Source of the DNA: Nitrospinaceae bacterium
GTDB taxonomy: Bacteria; Nitrospinota; Nitrospinia; Nitrospinales; Nitrospinaceae
DNA length: 64,000 nucleotides
NCBI GenBank assembly: GCA_028278405.1
Contig: JANQEK010000006.1
Location: 62,001-126,000 of the forward strand
Direction of reading: 5' to 3'
The notes under the pieces are model-generated. The model saw only the letters and a program-made list of their open reading frames with translations. It had not been told where the DNA came from and made no database searches. The translations under genes and the position numbers were made by a program. This document shows, piece after piece, positions 9,573-18,874 of the stretch. How positions within the stretch are numbered: the first letter of the stretch is position 1; each line of letters starts with the position of its first letter.

Positions 9573-12038
9573 TTAAGCCTCAATGCCCCAGATCAGGCGG
9601 CAATATTCGCGGATAGACCGATCGCTGGAAAAACACCCCATATTGGCAGAATTGATAATGGACTTTCGGGTCCACGCGTCAGGATCCAGATACAAGGTTT
9701 CCACTTTTTTTTGGGTTGCCAGGTAATCATCGAAATCTGCCAGTACTCGGTAATGATCGCCATGAACCAGAAGTGAGTCAATCAGTGGTGAAAAAATGCG
9801 AGGGTGATTGGGTGCAAAGTATCCATCCCGGATCATATCCAGTACTTGCTTGAGTTCGGGATTTGATTGGTAATAGTCCCTGGGGCGGTAACCATTTTTT
9901 CGGGTGCGCTCGACTTCCTCCGCCGTCAATCCAAAAATAAAGATGTTATCTTCGCCGACTTGGTCTCTGATTTCAATATTGGCTCCATCCAACGTGCCGA
10001 TGGTCAAGGCGCCATTCAATGCCAGTTTCATGTTGCCGGTTCCCGAAGCTTCATGGCCGGCCGTCGAAACCTGTTCCGAAAGGTCTGCGCCAGGGATGAT
10101 CCACTCGGCTTTGGTAACGCTATAATTTGGAACGAAGATCACCTTGAGTTTGTCCGAGGTGTCCGGATCGTTGTTGACCTTGTCTGCAATGCTGGTAATT
10201 AATTTGATAACAAGCTTGGCCATCTCGTAACCGGGTGCCGCTTTGCCGGCAAAGATGATGGTTCGAGGCACACATTCCGTATACGGCTGTTCTTTCAAGC
10301 GATTATAAAGAGCCACCGCATGCAGGGCGCACAGGACCTGGCGTTTGTATTCATGGATGCGTTTCACGTGAACATCGAATAGAGATTCCGGATTCAAGTC
10401 AATAGAGAGTTCCTGTTGAACATGTCTGGCCAGACGCTTTTTGTTACTTTGTTTGATTTCCCTCCAGCGGCGGATGAAGTCATCATCTTTTGTATAGGGA
10501 AGTAATTGGCGGAGGATATCCAGGTGTGTGGTCCATTCTTCGCCCACTGTTTCCGTGAGCAGTTCCGCCAGCTCCGGGTTGCAGGACTTCAGCCACAACC
10601 GTTGGGTGATGCCGTTGGTAATATTCTTGAATCGGTCAGGAAACAGGTCATTGTAATCTTTGAATACATTGGTTTTCAAAATATGTGAGTGGAGTTGTGC
10701 GACCCCATTGACCGCATGGCTTCCGACGATGGCGAGGTTGGACATGCGAATAGATTTTACGGGCTTCTCCTCTATCAAGGATAATCGTTCGATTCGTTTT
10801 TCGTCATTGGGGTATTGCTTTCGTGCTTTCTCTAGAAATCGGTGATTGATCTCAAATATGATTTCAAGGTGTCGGGGAAGCACGTGACCCATCAATTCTG
10901 CGGTCCATTTTTCCAGAGCTTCCGGAAGAACGGTATGGTTGGTATACCCGAAAGTTTCTACAACAATCTCCCAGGCTTCTTCCCAGGGTCGGCATTCTTC
11001 GTCCACCAGAATACGCATCAGCTCCGGTATGGCGAGCGCCGGATGGGCATCGTTCAGTTGGATTGCCACTTTCCGGCTGAATTTTTCGTAGGTGGAGTGA
11101 GTTCGTTTGTACCGGCGGATGATGTCCTGCAAAGAAGCGGAAACAAAAAAGTACTCCTGTTTCAATCGCAGTTCCTTGCCCCACATGTTTTTGTCGTTGG
11201 GATACAGGACTTTGGAAATAGTTTCTGATTCCTGTTTGCGATTGACGGCTTGAACATAATCTCCTGAATTGAAAACACCCAAATCAAACTCACGGGTAGA
11301 ACGAGCGCCCCAGAGACGAAGGTTGTTCACGGTTTTATTGTGATAACCGGGAATAGGGATGTCGTAGGCCATGGCCATGACGTCATCATGGGTATCGATC
11401 CATTCAGAGACAGGTTGGCCCGCTTTATTGGTTCCCTGTCGTGTGGTGCCATAAAACTTAACAGGATACATGTAGTCCGGGCGCGGAATTTCCCAGGGGC
11501 TTCCACGACGAAGCCAATTGTCTGCTGTTTCAACCTGGAAGCCATTGATAATTTTTTGATAGAAAATTCCGTATTCGTATCGGATGCCGTAGCCATAAGC
11601 CGGTAAACCGAGGGTCGCCATCGAATCGAGATAGCAGGCCGCCAACCGGCCCAGACCGCCGTTGCCCAGTCCCGCTTCAATATCGTTTTCTTCCAAATCC
11701 TCCAGGCGGATTCCCAATTCTTTGACGGCACGATAAAAATCATTTTTGAAATCGAGATTAACCAGGTAATTGCTCAGAGCCCGACCGACCAGAAACTCCA
11801 TGGAAAGGTAATAGATTCGCTTGGGATCCTTCTCATGATATTCATGTTGGGTATTGATCCATCGCTCTACCAATCGGTCTCGCACGGTCAGCGCCACGCT
11901 GTTGTAATGATCTAACGGAGTAGAGGTTGGCCAATTTTTGGCTTGGGAGTATTTCAGATGTTTATCGATGGAATCTTTTAGATCCTTCGAGCCATTACCG
12001 TTTGAGAAAGAAGAGTGGGTTCGAGACGATTCAAGCAT
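9573..12038 (-). CDS. glgP: Glycogen/alpha-glucan phosphorylase
   Basis: Releases glucose-1-phosphate from glycogen using phosphate and PLP. The 821 residues match the family. The N-terminus has YYLSMEFLVGRAL and ENDIEAGLGNGGLGRLAACYLDSMA; the PLP lysine is in EASGTGNMKLALNGALTIGT near residue 660; RIHEYKRQ and FAGKAAPGY are also present. The gene is divergent from the UDP-glucose pyrophosphorylase at 12136, so released glucose-1-phosphate could feed UDP-glucose formation. Confidence 0.96.
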   Translation of the reverse strand: MLESSRTHSSFSNGNGSKDLKDSIDKHLKYSQAKNWPTSTPLDHYNSVALTVRDRLVERWINTQHEYHEKDPKRIYYLSMEFLVGRALSNYLVNLDFKNDFYRAVKELGIRLEDLEENDIEAGLGNGGLGRLAACYLDSMATLGLPAYGYGIRYEYGIFYQKIINGFQVETADNWLRRGSPWEIPRPDYMYPVKFYGTTRQGTNKAGQPVSEWIDTHDDVMAMAYDIPIPGYHNKTVNNLRLWGARSTREFDLGVFNSGDYVQAVNRKQESETISKVLYPNDKNMWGKELRLKQEYFFVSASLQDIIRRYKRTHSTYEKFSRKVAIQLNDAHPALAIPELMRILVDEECRPWEEAWEIVVETFGYTNHTVLPEALEKWTAELMGHVLPRHLEIIFEINHRFLEKARKQYPNDEKRIERLSLIEEKPVKSIRMSNLAIVGSHAVNGVAQLHSHILKTNVFKDYNDLFPDRFKNITNGITQRLWLKSCNPELAELLTETVGEEWTTHLDILRQLLPYTKDDDFIRRWREIKQSNKKRLARHVQQELSIDLNPESLFDVHVKRIHEYKRQVLCALHAVALYNRLKEQPYTECVPRTIIFAGKAAPGYEMAKLVIKLITSIADKVNNDPDTSDKLKVIFVPNYSVTKAEWIIPGADLSEQVSTAGHEASGTGNMKLALNGALTIGTLDGANIEIRDQVGEDNIFIFGLTAEEVERTRKNGYRPRDYYQSNPELKQVLDMIRDGYFAPNHPRIFSPLIDSLLVHGDHYRVLADFDDYLATQKKVETLYLDPDAWTRKSIINSANMGCFSSDRSIREYCRLIWGIEA

Positions 12039-12135
12039 ATATACTGTGAAGCTCCAAAAAATGTTGCGGATTCAATAGCATGAAATTCTAAAATCTCTTA
12101 TTCTATAGTTTATCTGAGGAGGATAGTGATAAACA

Positions 12136-13503
12136 ATGGATTTATCCGAATTTGAAGCAGCTATAGAGCCTTATGGGTTATCTCCTGACGCACAGTCGGA
12201 ATTCCTGCGTCTGTTTACCCGTTTCAAGCAGGTTCCGAATAACGCGCTGAAATGGGAGTCCATCCGGACTCCAGATCCGTCTCGATTAGTATCTTATGAG
12301 ACATTGGCCACACCTGATGATCTCCAGGCATCAGATGCCTTGTCCCGTCTCGCGGTTTGCAAGCTGAACGGAGGGCTGGGCACCAGTATGGGATGTACAG
12401 GACCCAAATCATCCATTGAGGTCAAAAACGGACTATCCTTTCTGGATTTGACTCTTCTTCAACTGGAGCATATCCAAAAAACCAGCAATGTAAGTATTCC
12501 CTTGTTGTTGATGAACAGTTTTTATACTCACCAAGAGACCTTGGAATTGTTAAAAGGACGTAATACTTCTTTTCCCATCGAATGCTTTCAGCAGCACCGA
12601 TTTCTAAGAATTGACAAGGATACCGATCAACCTCTCGATCCCAATTTGCTGGGTGAAGATGCCTGGTACCCGCCGGGTCACGGAGATATCTACTCTTGTC
12701 TGAAAGACCGCGGACTGATAGACCGGCTGTTAAGCGAGGGAAAAGAAATTTTGTTTGTCTCGAATGCCGACAACCTTGGAGCAGTAGCCGATTCCAAAAT
12801 AGCTCACTACATGTTAATCAACAATATTCCCTTCCTGATGGAGATGACGCCGAAGACTCCAGCTGATATCAAAGGGGGAACGCTCTACGAGGATTCGCAG
12901 AACAAACTGCATCTTCTTGAGCTGGCCCAGGTTCCGCAAGAACACGTCGATGAGTTTTGCAGCACCCGAAAATTTACCGTATTCAATACCAACAATATCT
13001 GGATCCATTTGCGACATCTTAAAAACCGGATGGATCAAGGACCCTTGGATCTCAATCTGATTGTCAATGAGAAGCAAGTCGTGGGTCGTCCTGTCATCCA
13101 ATTGGAAACCGCGATTGGTGCAGGTCTGGTAAACTTTGTCGGGGGAAAAGGGTTGGTGGTGGAGAGAGACCGTTTTTTCCCGGTAAAGAATACCAGCGAC
13201 CTGATGCTGCTCCAGTCCAATTTATTTGTTTTCGAAAACGGCAGAATTGCGCGTAATTCATCTCGCAATCAGAAACCCTTACCTCTGATCAATTGGAAAG
13301 ACCCGTTCACTAACTTGGATGAATTTCAAAAAAGAATTCCCATCATTCCTGAGATGCAGGAACTGGAACTTCTTGAGATGGAAGGTGACGTCTGTTTTGA
13401 GGGAAACGTATCGTTAAAAGGGCGCGTGACTCTTGTTGGACGTGAGAAGCCGGTTCGTATTCCCACGGGAACCTGTCTGGAAAACAGTCAGATTATCCAA
13501 TAG
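12136..13503 (+). CDS. UTP--glucose-1-phosphate uridylyltransferase, eukaryotic (UGP2-like) type
   Basis: Makes UDP-glucose from UTP and glucose-1-phosphate. The 455 residues match the UDPGP family of eukaryotes and some bacteria rather than GalU. Motifs are KLNGGLGTSMGCTGPKS (nucleotide-binding loop, near residue 76), WYPPGHGDIY, FVSNADNLGAVAD, the substrate lysine region EMTPKTPADIKGG and FNTNNIWI, then a left-handed beta-helix tail. A GAGGAGG is 12 bases upstream of the ATG, which is long for a ribosome site but in range. It is divergent from glgP, across a 97-base gap. Confidence 0.93.
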   Translation: MDLSEFEAAIEPYGLSPDAQSEFLRLFTRFKQVPNNALKWESIRTPDPSRLVSYETLATPDDLQASDALSRLAVCKLNGGLGTSMGCTGPKSSIEVKNGLSFLDLTLLQLEHIQKTSNVSIPLLLMNSFYTHQETLELLKGRNTSFPIECFQQHRFLRIDKDTDQPLDPNLLGEDAWYPPGHGDIYSCLKDRGLIDRLLSEGKEILFVSNADNLGAVADSKIAHYMLINNIPFLMEMTPKTPADIKGGTLYEDSQNKLHLLELAQVPQEHVDEFCSTRKFTVFNTNNIWIHLRHLKNRMDQGPLDLNLIVNEKQVVGRPVIQLETAIGAGLVNFVGGKGLVVERDRFFPVKNTSDLMLLQSNLFVFENGRIARNSSRNQKPLPLINWKDPFTNLDEFQKRIPIIPEMQELELLEMEGDVCFEGNVSLKGRVTLVGREKPVRIPTGTCLENSQIIQ

Positions 13504-13507
13504 AGAG

Positions 13508-14227
13508 TCAGTTGGGAGTGGAAGTGTCCTTTGCCAGTTGTTCCTGCCTTTTTTGCTTCGACCTGAGGCGAAAATATGCCGTGACCATACCCATAATGAT
13601 GAGAATCAGCAGGGCTGCGCGGAATTTTGGGGAACCGATTTCCAACAGGGTGCTTCCGAAAAACCCATACGCAAACGCCCTGGGTGTTATTCCCATAACA
13701 TGAGCAGCAATATAGTTCTTGAAGTTCATTGTGGAAAGGCCCGCCCCATAGTTGATTACCGTGACCGGCATGATGGGCAGCAGGCTGAGCAAAAAAACCA
13801 CTGAAAAGCTGAACTTGGTGTTGTCAATCATATCAGCTCCCAGCTTCAGTTTTTTCTTAACGTAATCGTGGCCCATTTTTCGGGAAAACCAGAAACCCAC
13901 CGTTCCTCCCAGAGCGGCCCCAAATGAAGCATATGTGGGGCCCCAAACCGGTCCAAAGGCGAGACCTCCTCCGATGAACAACGCGATGGATGGAATCAAG
14001 AACAGGGGCCGGACAATAAAGATTCCTATATAGATGATGGGGCCCAGGACACCCAGAGAAAGCACAAATGCTTTAAAGGATTCGGGGGTCAGATGAAAAC
14101 CCTTGCGTGTGAAATAGGCCCCGAGAGCGAAACCTATACAGACCAACACAATAAATCTGAAAAACTTCTTTCTGGCCCTTAAAAGGGGCGAGATTTTCTC
14201 AGATGCAGGGATCTCCGGGTCGCTCAT
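13508..14227 (-). CDS. TVP38/TMEM64 (VTT/DedA-like) family membrane protein
   Basis: Inner-membrane protein of 239 residues with about six hydrophobic segments. The VTT-domain signature runs from IALFIGGGLAFGPVWGP through FGAALGGTVGFWFSR to LSLLPIMPVTVINYGAGLS. Relatives include DedA-type transporters and eukaryotic lipid scramblases; the substrate cannot be read from the sequence. It is convergent with the pyrophosphorylase gene, with 4 bases between the stops. Confidence 0.85.
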   Translation of the reverse strand: MSDPEIPASEKISPLLRARKKFFRFIVLVCIGFALGAYFTRKGFHLTPESFKAFVLSLGVLGPIIYIGIFIVRPLFLIPSIALFIGGGLAFGPVWGPTYASFGAALGGTVGFWFSRKMGHDYVKKKLKLGADMIDNTKFSFSVVFLLSLLPIMPVTVINYGAGLSTMNFKNYIAAHVMGITPRAFAYGFFGSTLLEIGSPKFRAALLILIIMGMVTAYFRLRSKQKRQEQLAKDTSTPN

Positions 14228-14374
14228 GTCTGCTGGGTTTTCCTCCGCGATTGTAGGAAACTACTTAATTTAAAGTAAACTCATTATAAAACCACGGGTT
14301 TTGAAAAAAAACCTAATATTACCTATCAAAATTTCCTAACTTTTTGTATATCAAAGGCTTCTAAGGCTTGAAAC

Positions 14375-14427
14375 ATAGGAAATCAGCTATCACTGATATA
14401 GGAATACATTGCGAATTTTTATAGGAA
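14375..14427 (+). repeat. Three ATAGGAA direct repeats with exact 23-bp period
   Basis: ATAGGAA occurs at 14375-14381, 14398-14404 and 14421-14427, spaced exactly 23 bases. The next 23-base step lands on the first base of the -35 element (14444). An inverted pair ATCAG/CTGAT lies between copies 1 and 2. The third copy sits in the palindrome TAGGA-AAAA-TCCTA. The same core appears on the other strand at 14333-14338 (TTCCTA). This looks like an array of binding sites for a transcription factor controlling the gene at 14700. Confidence 0.65.
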
Positions 14428-14443
14428 AAATCCTAAAAAGTGG

Positions 14444-14471
14444 TTGACTTGCCTTTCTCCATAAGTATACT
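14444..14471 (+). promoter_or_regulatory. Sigma-70-type promoter for the exported protein gene at 14700
   Basis: TTGACT (14444-14449) and TATACT (14466-14471) are separated by 16 bases. It is one of the closest matches to the housekeeping consensus in the window. Transcription would start near 14478, leaving an untranslated leader of about 220 bases before the ATG at 14700. I see no known riboswitch in that leader. The rest of the 472-base gap upstream (14228-14370) is AT-rich and holds no gene I can support. Confidence 0.7.
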
Positions 14472-14699
14472 TGCAGCCAAAAGGAATAGGTTTGGAATAT
14501 CGGTTATTAAAGGCTTTCCAATGAGTTCCGGCTGGGTTTTGTGGCGATAAAATCATTGCCGGCGGGAAAACAATTTGAATATAAGCATAGAGTTTGACGT
14601 GGTTACCATGTTTTGAGCTTTCAGGGGATATGGAGCCATCGAATCGAAATTTCAGGGGAGTTCTAATTTTTTAATAATTTTGGGTAACGGAGGAAAACT

Positions 14700-15122
14700 A
14701 TGAGAAAGTTAATGCTCTTTACCATCGTTAGTATTGTTGCTCTCTGTTTTGCCGCTTCCGCCTATGCTGGAACCTTGAAGCCGGGTCAGAAGACGACATG
14801 CAACAATGCTAGCAAAATCACGTTGGAAGCATCAGGAAATTCTTCCAAGGGTGATCGCGGCAATGCCAACGCCGTGATTTGGAAATCTTCGAATGCAACG
14901 ACCATTCCCATTTCTTTGGGACCGACCGATCATCAGAATTTTAAAGGTGGCGCAGCCGGAGCCTCTTTTTCAGGTATTCGCAATATGCACAGCATGGGAC
15001 GTAAAAAAGTTGTGTTGAGCCGCCAAAACAACTTCAGCCGTGGGGATTCCATTGGGGATATCAGCGGTGAAGTACGCATCACCAACACCGGCACGGTTAA
15101 TTTGAATGTAACCTGCGGTTAA
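14700..15122 (+). CDS. Small exported protein of unknown function, 140 aa
   Basis: I do not recognise the family. A clear signal peptide (MRKLMLFTIVSIVALCFAASAYA, cleavage after AYA) leaves a mature protein of about 117 residues. The mature part is rich in Ser, Asn, Gly and Thr, with predicted beta strands (KITLEASG, EVRITNTGTVNLNVTC). It has two cysteines (near residues 38 and 139), one at each end, which could form a disulphide closing the domain. A strong GGAGG ribosome site is 6 bases before the ATG. The strong promoter, repeat array and dedicated terminator point to an abundantly made, regulated monocistronic gene. Confidence 0.85.
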   Translation: MRKLMLFTIVSIVALCFAASAYAGTLKPGQKTTCNNASKITLEASGNSSKGDRGNANAVIWKSSNATTIPISLGPTDHQNFKGGAAGASFSGIRNMHSMGRKKVVLSRQNNFSRGDSIGDISGEVRITNTGTVNLNVTCG

Positions 15123-15139
15123 TTTTCTTTCGTTTTTCC

Positions 15140-15174
15140 AAACCGGTCTGCGGTAACGCAGACCGGTTTTTTAT
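15140..15174 (+). terminator. Intrinsic terminator after the exported protein gene
   Basis: AACCGGTCTGCG (15141-15152), loop GTAA, CGCAGACCGGTT (15157-15168), then TTTTATT. A perfect 12-bp GC-rich stem with a T-tract. It also reaches the 3' end of the convergent uppP gene, but the T-tract is on the plus side. Confidence 0.92.
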
Positions 15175-15983
15175 TGCCCCAGGAATACAAATAGACATCC
15201 TGCCAGCACCACCCGGTAAATGATAAAAGGAAGTAAGCCTACCCGTGAAACAATCGCCAGCAACCATTTAATCGACAAATAGCCGATGATGGAGGCGACC
15301 AGGAATCCCATGAAAAACTCGAAGGGTGTGAACAGAAACTCATGGCCGGCATCACCCAATAAAGCTACGGTCTTGTGAAGGCCCGCTGCAAGGATGATAG
15401 GAGTGCCAAGAAGAAATGAAAACCGGGCTGCTGCCGGTTGCGACAGGCGGCTGAACAATCCGGCGGTGATGGTAATGCCCGAGCGAGAGGTTCCGGGAAG
15501 AAGGGCAATGGCCTGGGCAAATCCGATAAACAGAACCTTGCGCCAACCCAGGTGAATCAACTCATCTGATTCCGCTTCTTTTTTTGTTGATACTCGATCC
15601 GCAATCAGGAATACGATCGACCAGAACATCAGATTGCCCGCTACAAAACTGGAACTGCGGAGGTTGGATTCTATCCAGTCTCCCAGGAACAAACCCGCCA
15701 AGCCTGCCGGAACACTGGCGAACACAATACTCCAGGCCAATGAACGATAAGGGTCATCCTTTTTGTTTGCCAGCAAACTTATTAGCAATTTGGAAAGGTC
15801 TCTGCGAAAATAAATGATGATTGCCAGCACGGTTGCCAGGTGAAGGATGGCATCCATGGCCAGGCCCTGATCCTCAAGACCCAATAAATGAGGAACCAGG
15901 ATAAGGTGCCCCGAACTGGAGACAGGAAGGAATTCGGTTAAACCTTGAATTAGACCCAGAAGGATGGCCTGCAGAAGTTCCAT
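15171..15983 (-). CDS. uppP: Undecaprenyl-diphosphatase (BacA/UppP)
   Basis: Dephosphorylates undecaprenyl diphosphate to recycle the lipid carrier of peptidoglycan and polysaccharide synthesis, in the inner membrane. The 270 residues contain GLIQGLTEFLPVSSSGHLILVPHLL near the start and LLPGTSRSGITITAGLFSRLS near residue 160. These are the two active-site signature blocks, and several membrane segments surround them. Confidence 0.95.
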   Translation of the reverse strand: MELLQAILLGLIQGLTEFLPVSSSGHLILVPHLLGLEDQGLAMDAILHLATVLAIIIYFRRDLSKLLISLLANKKDDPYRSLAWSIVFASVPAGLAGLFLGDWIESNLRSSSFVAGNLMFWSIVFLIADRVSTKKEAESDELIHLGWRKVLFIGFAQAIALLPGTSRSGITITAGLFSRLSQPAAARFSFLLGTPIILAAGLHKTVALLGDAGHEFLFTPFEFFMGFLVASIIGYLSIKWLLAIVSRVGLLPFIIYRVVLAGCLFVFLGQ

Positions 15984-16311
15984 GGTTTGTCTTTATGGAT
16001 TTATCGGAACAGAAAAATATGGAAAGTAATCACGCTGGTATTGGCTGTGTTCGGGTTGATGGCTGCTCACTGTCAGTTACGCCCTGTCAGCGATCCCCGA
16101 AGTCTTCTACTTTAACAAAAAAGATCGAATAATTCGCCTATTATTGAGCACAAAGAAGTATGAGCAGGTGCGTTATTTCATCAGTTGAGTTTGGCAATCT
16201 TTTATTTCGCTAGCGCTTTTTATTATGGGGATTTATAAATTGCCGGTGATTCTTATTTGTGTTATGTTTACTGGTTTTGGTGGAAAGTATTATTTTTAAA
16301 GGAGTTTAGTC
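15984..16311. other. Intergenic region between uppP and the alaC operon
   Basis: About 330 bases between divergent genes. A weak promoter-like pair for the alaC side is TTGCCG (around 16240) and TATGTT 17 bases later; I rate it as tentative. No RNA gene or repeat was recognised. A 42-codon TTG-initiated frame at 15987-16115 was considered and not accepted. Confidence 0.4.
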
Positions 16312-16389
16312 GTGTCTAGGGCGAGTGCCTGCAGTTTGTTCAGCAAAAAAGTCAACAACAAGGGTCTGGGAATCAGGAGTTTTTCATGA
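16312..16389 (+). CDS. Candidate 25-codon leader ORF overlapping alaC
   Basis: GTG at 16312, preceded by AAAGGAG at a spacing of 7 bases, opens a 25-codon frame ([20 protein letters not shown] and five more residues). It ends in TGA at 16387-16389, overlapping the alaC ATG at 16386 in the ATGA arrangement typical of translational coupling. The peptide is basic and matches nothing I know. It has no run of alanine, threonine or other attenuator-type codons. It may be a coupling ORF or chance. Confidence 0.35.
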   Translation: MSRASACSLFSKKVNNKGLGIRSFS

Positions 16390-17552
16390 GGGAGTTTTCA
16401 AGAATAAACCGATTGCCTCCCTATGTTTTTGACATTGTAGGGCAATTAAAATTGCAGGCTAGAAGACGGGGCGAGGATATTGTTGATTTTGGAATGGGCA
16501 ATCCCGATTTGCCGACTCCGAGACACATCGTCGACAAATTGTGTGAGGCCGCTACCAAAGGACCGAATCACCGGTATTCGCAATCCAAAGGAATTCCTAA
16601 GCTTCGGTTGGCGATCACCGACTGGTATCAGAGGAATTTTCAAGTGGAGTTGGATCCCGAGACCGAGGCCATCGCCACGATCGGGTCTAAGGAAGGGATT
16701 TCTCATCTTGCTCTGGCGATTACGACGCCGGGTGATTCCGTTCTGGTGCCAACCCCTACGTATCCCATCCATACCTATGCATTTATTTTGTCGAATGGGG
16801 ATGTGATTGGCGTTCCCATGCAAAAGGACACGGATTTTTTCGAGGCCCTGCTTCAAGCCTACAAACAAAACTGGCCTCGGCCCAAGGCACTGATTATAAA
16901 CTTCCCTCACAATCCCACCACCCAAGTGGTGGATCTGGAGTTTTTTGAAAAGGTCGTAGCGTTCGCCCAGGAGCATGACCTGATCGTGATCCATGATTTT
17001 GCTTATGCCGATCTCGTGTTTGACGACTACCGGGCGCCCAGCATGATGCAGGTAAAGGGGGCTAAAGAAGTTGGAGTGGAATGTTTTACTCTGTCCAAAA
17101 GTTATAATATGCCTGGATGGCGGGTGGGATTTATGGTCGGTAATCGTGATATTATTCACGCGCTGGCCCGAATCAAGAGTTATCAGGATTACGGCATGTT
17201 TCAGCCTATTCAGATTGCAGCCATCATTGCCTTGAACGGTCCGCGGGATTGCGTGGACGAAATTTGCGCGACCTATAAAAGACGGCGGGATGTACTGTGC
17301 GACGGGTTGAACCGGATAGGGTGGAAAGTTGATATTCCCAAAGCGACCATGTTTGTCTGGGCCGAAATACCGGATCAGTTCAAATCCATGGGATCAGTGG
17401 AATTTTCAAAACTCCTTATTGAGAAGGCCAAGGTCGCGGTTTCTCCGGGTATCGGATTCGGGGAAGGGGGAGATCACTTCGTTCGTATTTCTCTTATTGA
17501 AAACGAACATCGGATTCGTCAAGCCGTTCAGGGAATTCGAGAAATTTTTTAA
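16386..17552 (+). CDS. alaC: Alanine/glutamate-type aminotransferase, AlaC-like
   Basis: PLP-dependent class I/II aminotransferase, 388 residues. It starts [21 protein letters not shown], the characteristic AlaC N-terminus, with [22 protein letters not shown], the aspartate region [14 protein letters not shown] and the PLP-lysine motif [18 protein letters not shown] near residue 240. AlaC makes alanine from pyruvate and glutamate. In an operon with hom and thrC, a role in the aspartate-family pathway is also conceivable. An AGGAG lies 6 bases before the ATG. Confidence 0.88.
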   Translation: MREFSRINRLPPYVFDIVGQLKLQARRRGEDIVDFGMGNPDLPTPRHIVDKLCEAATKGPNHRYSQSKGIPKLRLAITDWYQRNFQVELDPETEAIATIGSKEGISHLALAITTPGDSVLVPTPTYPIHTYAFILSNGDVIGVPMQKDTDFFEALLQAYKQNWPRPKALIINFPHNPTTQVVDLEFFEKVVAFAQEHDLIVIHDFAYADLVFDDYRAPSMMQVKGAKEVGVECFTLSKSYNMPGWRVGFMVGNRDIIHALARIKSYQDYGMFQPIQIAAIIALNGPRDCVDEICATYKRRRDVLCDGLNRIGWKVDIPKATMFVWAEIPDQFKSMGSVEFSKLLIEKAKVAVSPGIGFGEGGDHFVRISLIENEHRIRQAVQGIREIF

Positions 17553-17567
17553 TCCCAAACATAAATT

Positions 17568-18872
17568 ATGAAATCGGTTAAAGTGGGCTTGATTGGATTT
17601 GGCACCATCGGTTGTGGGGTGGTCAAAATCCTTCAAGACAATCAAAAAATAATCAATGACCGGCTGGGAACGTCTGTGGACGTAATCAAAATCGCCGACC
17701 TCGATATCACCACAGACCGGGGAGTGAAAGTCGGCTCCGGGGTGCTGACCGATAATGCCGACGAGGTGCTGGACCATCCGGATATTGATATCGTGGTCGA
17801 ATTGATCGGCGGGTATGAACCGGCGCGTACTTTTACTCTGAAAGCCATTAAGAATAAAAAGCATGTTGTTACTGCCAACAAGGCTTTGTTGGCCAAACAT
17901 GGTGAAGAATTGTTTTCCTCTGCAGCAAAGAGCAATGTGAGTGTGGGTTTCGAAGCTTCGGTGGGTGGGGCCATTCCCATTATCCGCTCTATCAAAGAGG
18001 CGTTTGTGGCCAACCGGATTCAGGCTATCGAGGGAATCATGAATGGCACGGCCAATTATATTTTAAGCAAGATGTCGGATGGCGGGCATGATTTTGACGT
18101 TGTATTGAAAGAGGCGCAGGAAAAGGGATACGCGGAGGCCGACCCGACTTTTGATATTGAAGGAATTGATTCGGCTCATAAAATTGCCGTGTTGACTCGG
18201 CTGGCGTATGGCACGCCGGTGGATTTTGATGATATATATGTGCAGGGAATTTCTGACATTTCTACTTTAGACATCAAATGCGCCCATGAATTCGGCTATC
18301 GCATTAAACTATTGGCGATCTCAAAATTTGATGGAAAAGCGATTGATGTTCGAGTGCACCCTGCGATGATTCCCGAGTCCAAACCCATGGCCAATGTGAA
18401 TGGTGTCCTGAACGCGATCATGGTCTGCGACGATTTGATGGAAGAAAACGTTCTGGTGGGCCATGGTGCAGGTTCTTTACCGACAGGAAGTGCGGTGGTG
18501 GGGGACGTTGTTGAAATCGCAAGAAATATGATTTCAGGGGCGCAGAATCGTGTGCCCCCTCAGTCCTTTCAGCAATCCAACATCAAGAATATCCCCTTGA
18601 AAGACATGGCCGAGATTGAGGGTGAATATTTTCTGCGGTTCTGGGTGTTAGATAAACCGGGTGTGTTGTCCCAGATTTCCGGTATTCTCGGAAACCATGA
18701 TATTAGTATTGAATCTGTGATTCAGCGAATCAAGGATGACAATGGCCAGGGTGTTCCGTTGGTGTTGATGACCCACGATGCGAAAGAAAAAAATATTCAG
18801 GCGGCTTTGAAAGAAATTAACGCTATGAAAGAGGTATCTGAAAAAACCGTTTTAATCCGAGTGGAAAAGTAG
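17568..18872 (+). CDS. hom: Homoserine dehydrogenase with ACT domain
   Basis: Reduces aspartate semialdehyde to homoserine. It is 434 residues long. The N-terminal Rossmann motif is [54 protein letters not shown] and [18 protein letters not shown] form the catalytic region. The C-terminal ACT domain ([20 protein letters not shown]) suggests feedback control by threonine. It follows alaC by 15 bases and precedes thrC by 2. Confidence 0.96.
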   Translation: MKSVKVGLIGFGTIGCGVVKILQDNQKIINDRLGTSVDVIKIADLDITTDRGVKVGSGVLTDNADEVLDHPDIDIVVELIGGYEPARTFTLKAIKNKKHVVTANKALLAKHGEELFSSAAKSNVSVGFEASVGGAIPIIRSIKEAFVANRIQAIEGIMNGTANYILSKMSDGGHDFDVVLKEAQEKGYAEADPTFDIEGIDSAHKIAVLTRLAYGTPVDFDDIYVQGISDISTLDIKCAHEFGYRIKLLAISKFDGKAIDVRVHPAMIPESKPMANVNGVLNAIMVCDDLMEENVLVGHGAGSLPTGSAVVGDVVEIARNMISGAQNRVPPQSFQQSNIKNIPLKDMAEIEGEYFLRFWVLDKPGVLSQISGILGNHDISIESVIQRIKDDNGQGVPLVLMTHDAKEKNIQAALKEINAMKEVSEKTVLIRVEK

Positions 18873-18874
18873 TC

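Noticed and set aside
15987-16115. A 42-codon TTG-initiated frame with a basic N-terminus and a hydrophobic stretch ending Ala-Ala-His-Cys, resembling a small lipoprotein
   Set aside because: It starts 4 bases from the divergent uppP start, has no ribosome site, begins with TTG, and His at the -1 position breaks the lipobox.
16446-17159. A 237-codon open frame on the minus strand inside alaC
   Set aside because: It lies entirely antisense to a well-supported gene and its product (rich in His, Arg and Ile) shows no family pattern.
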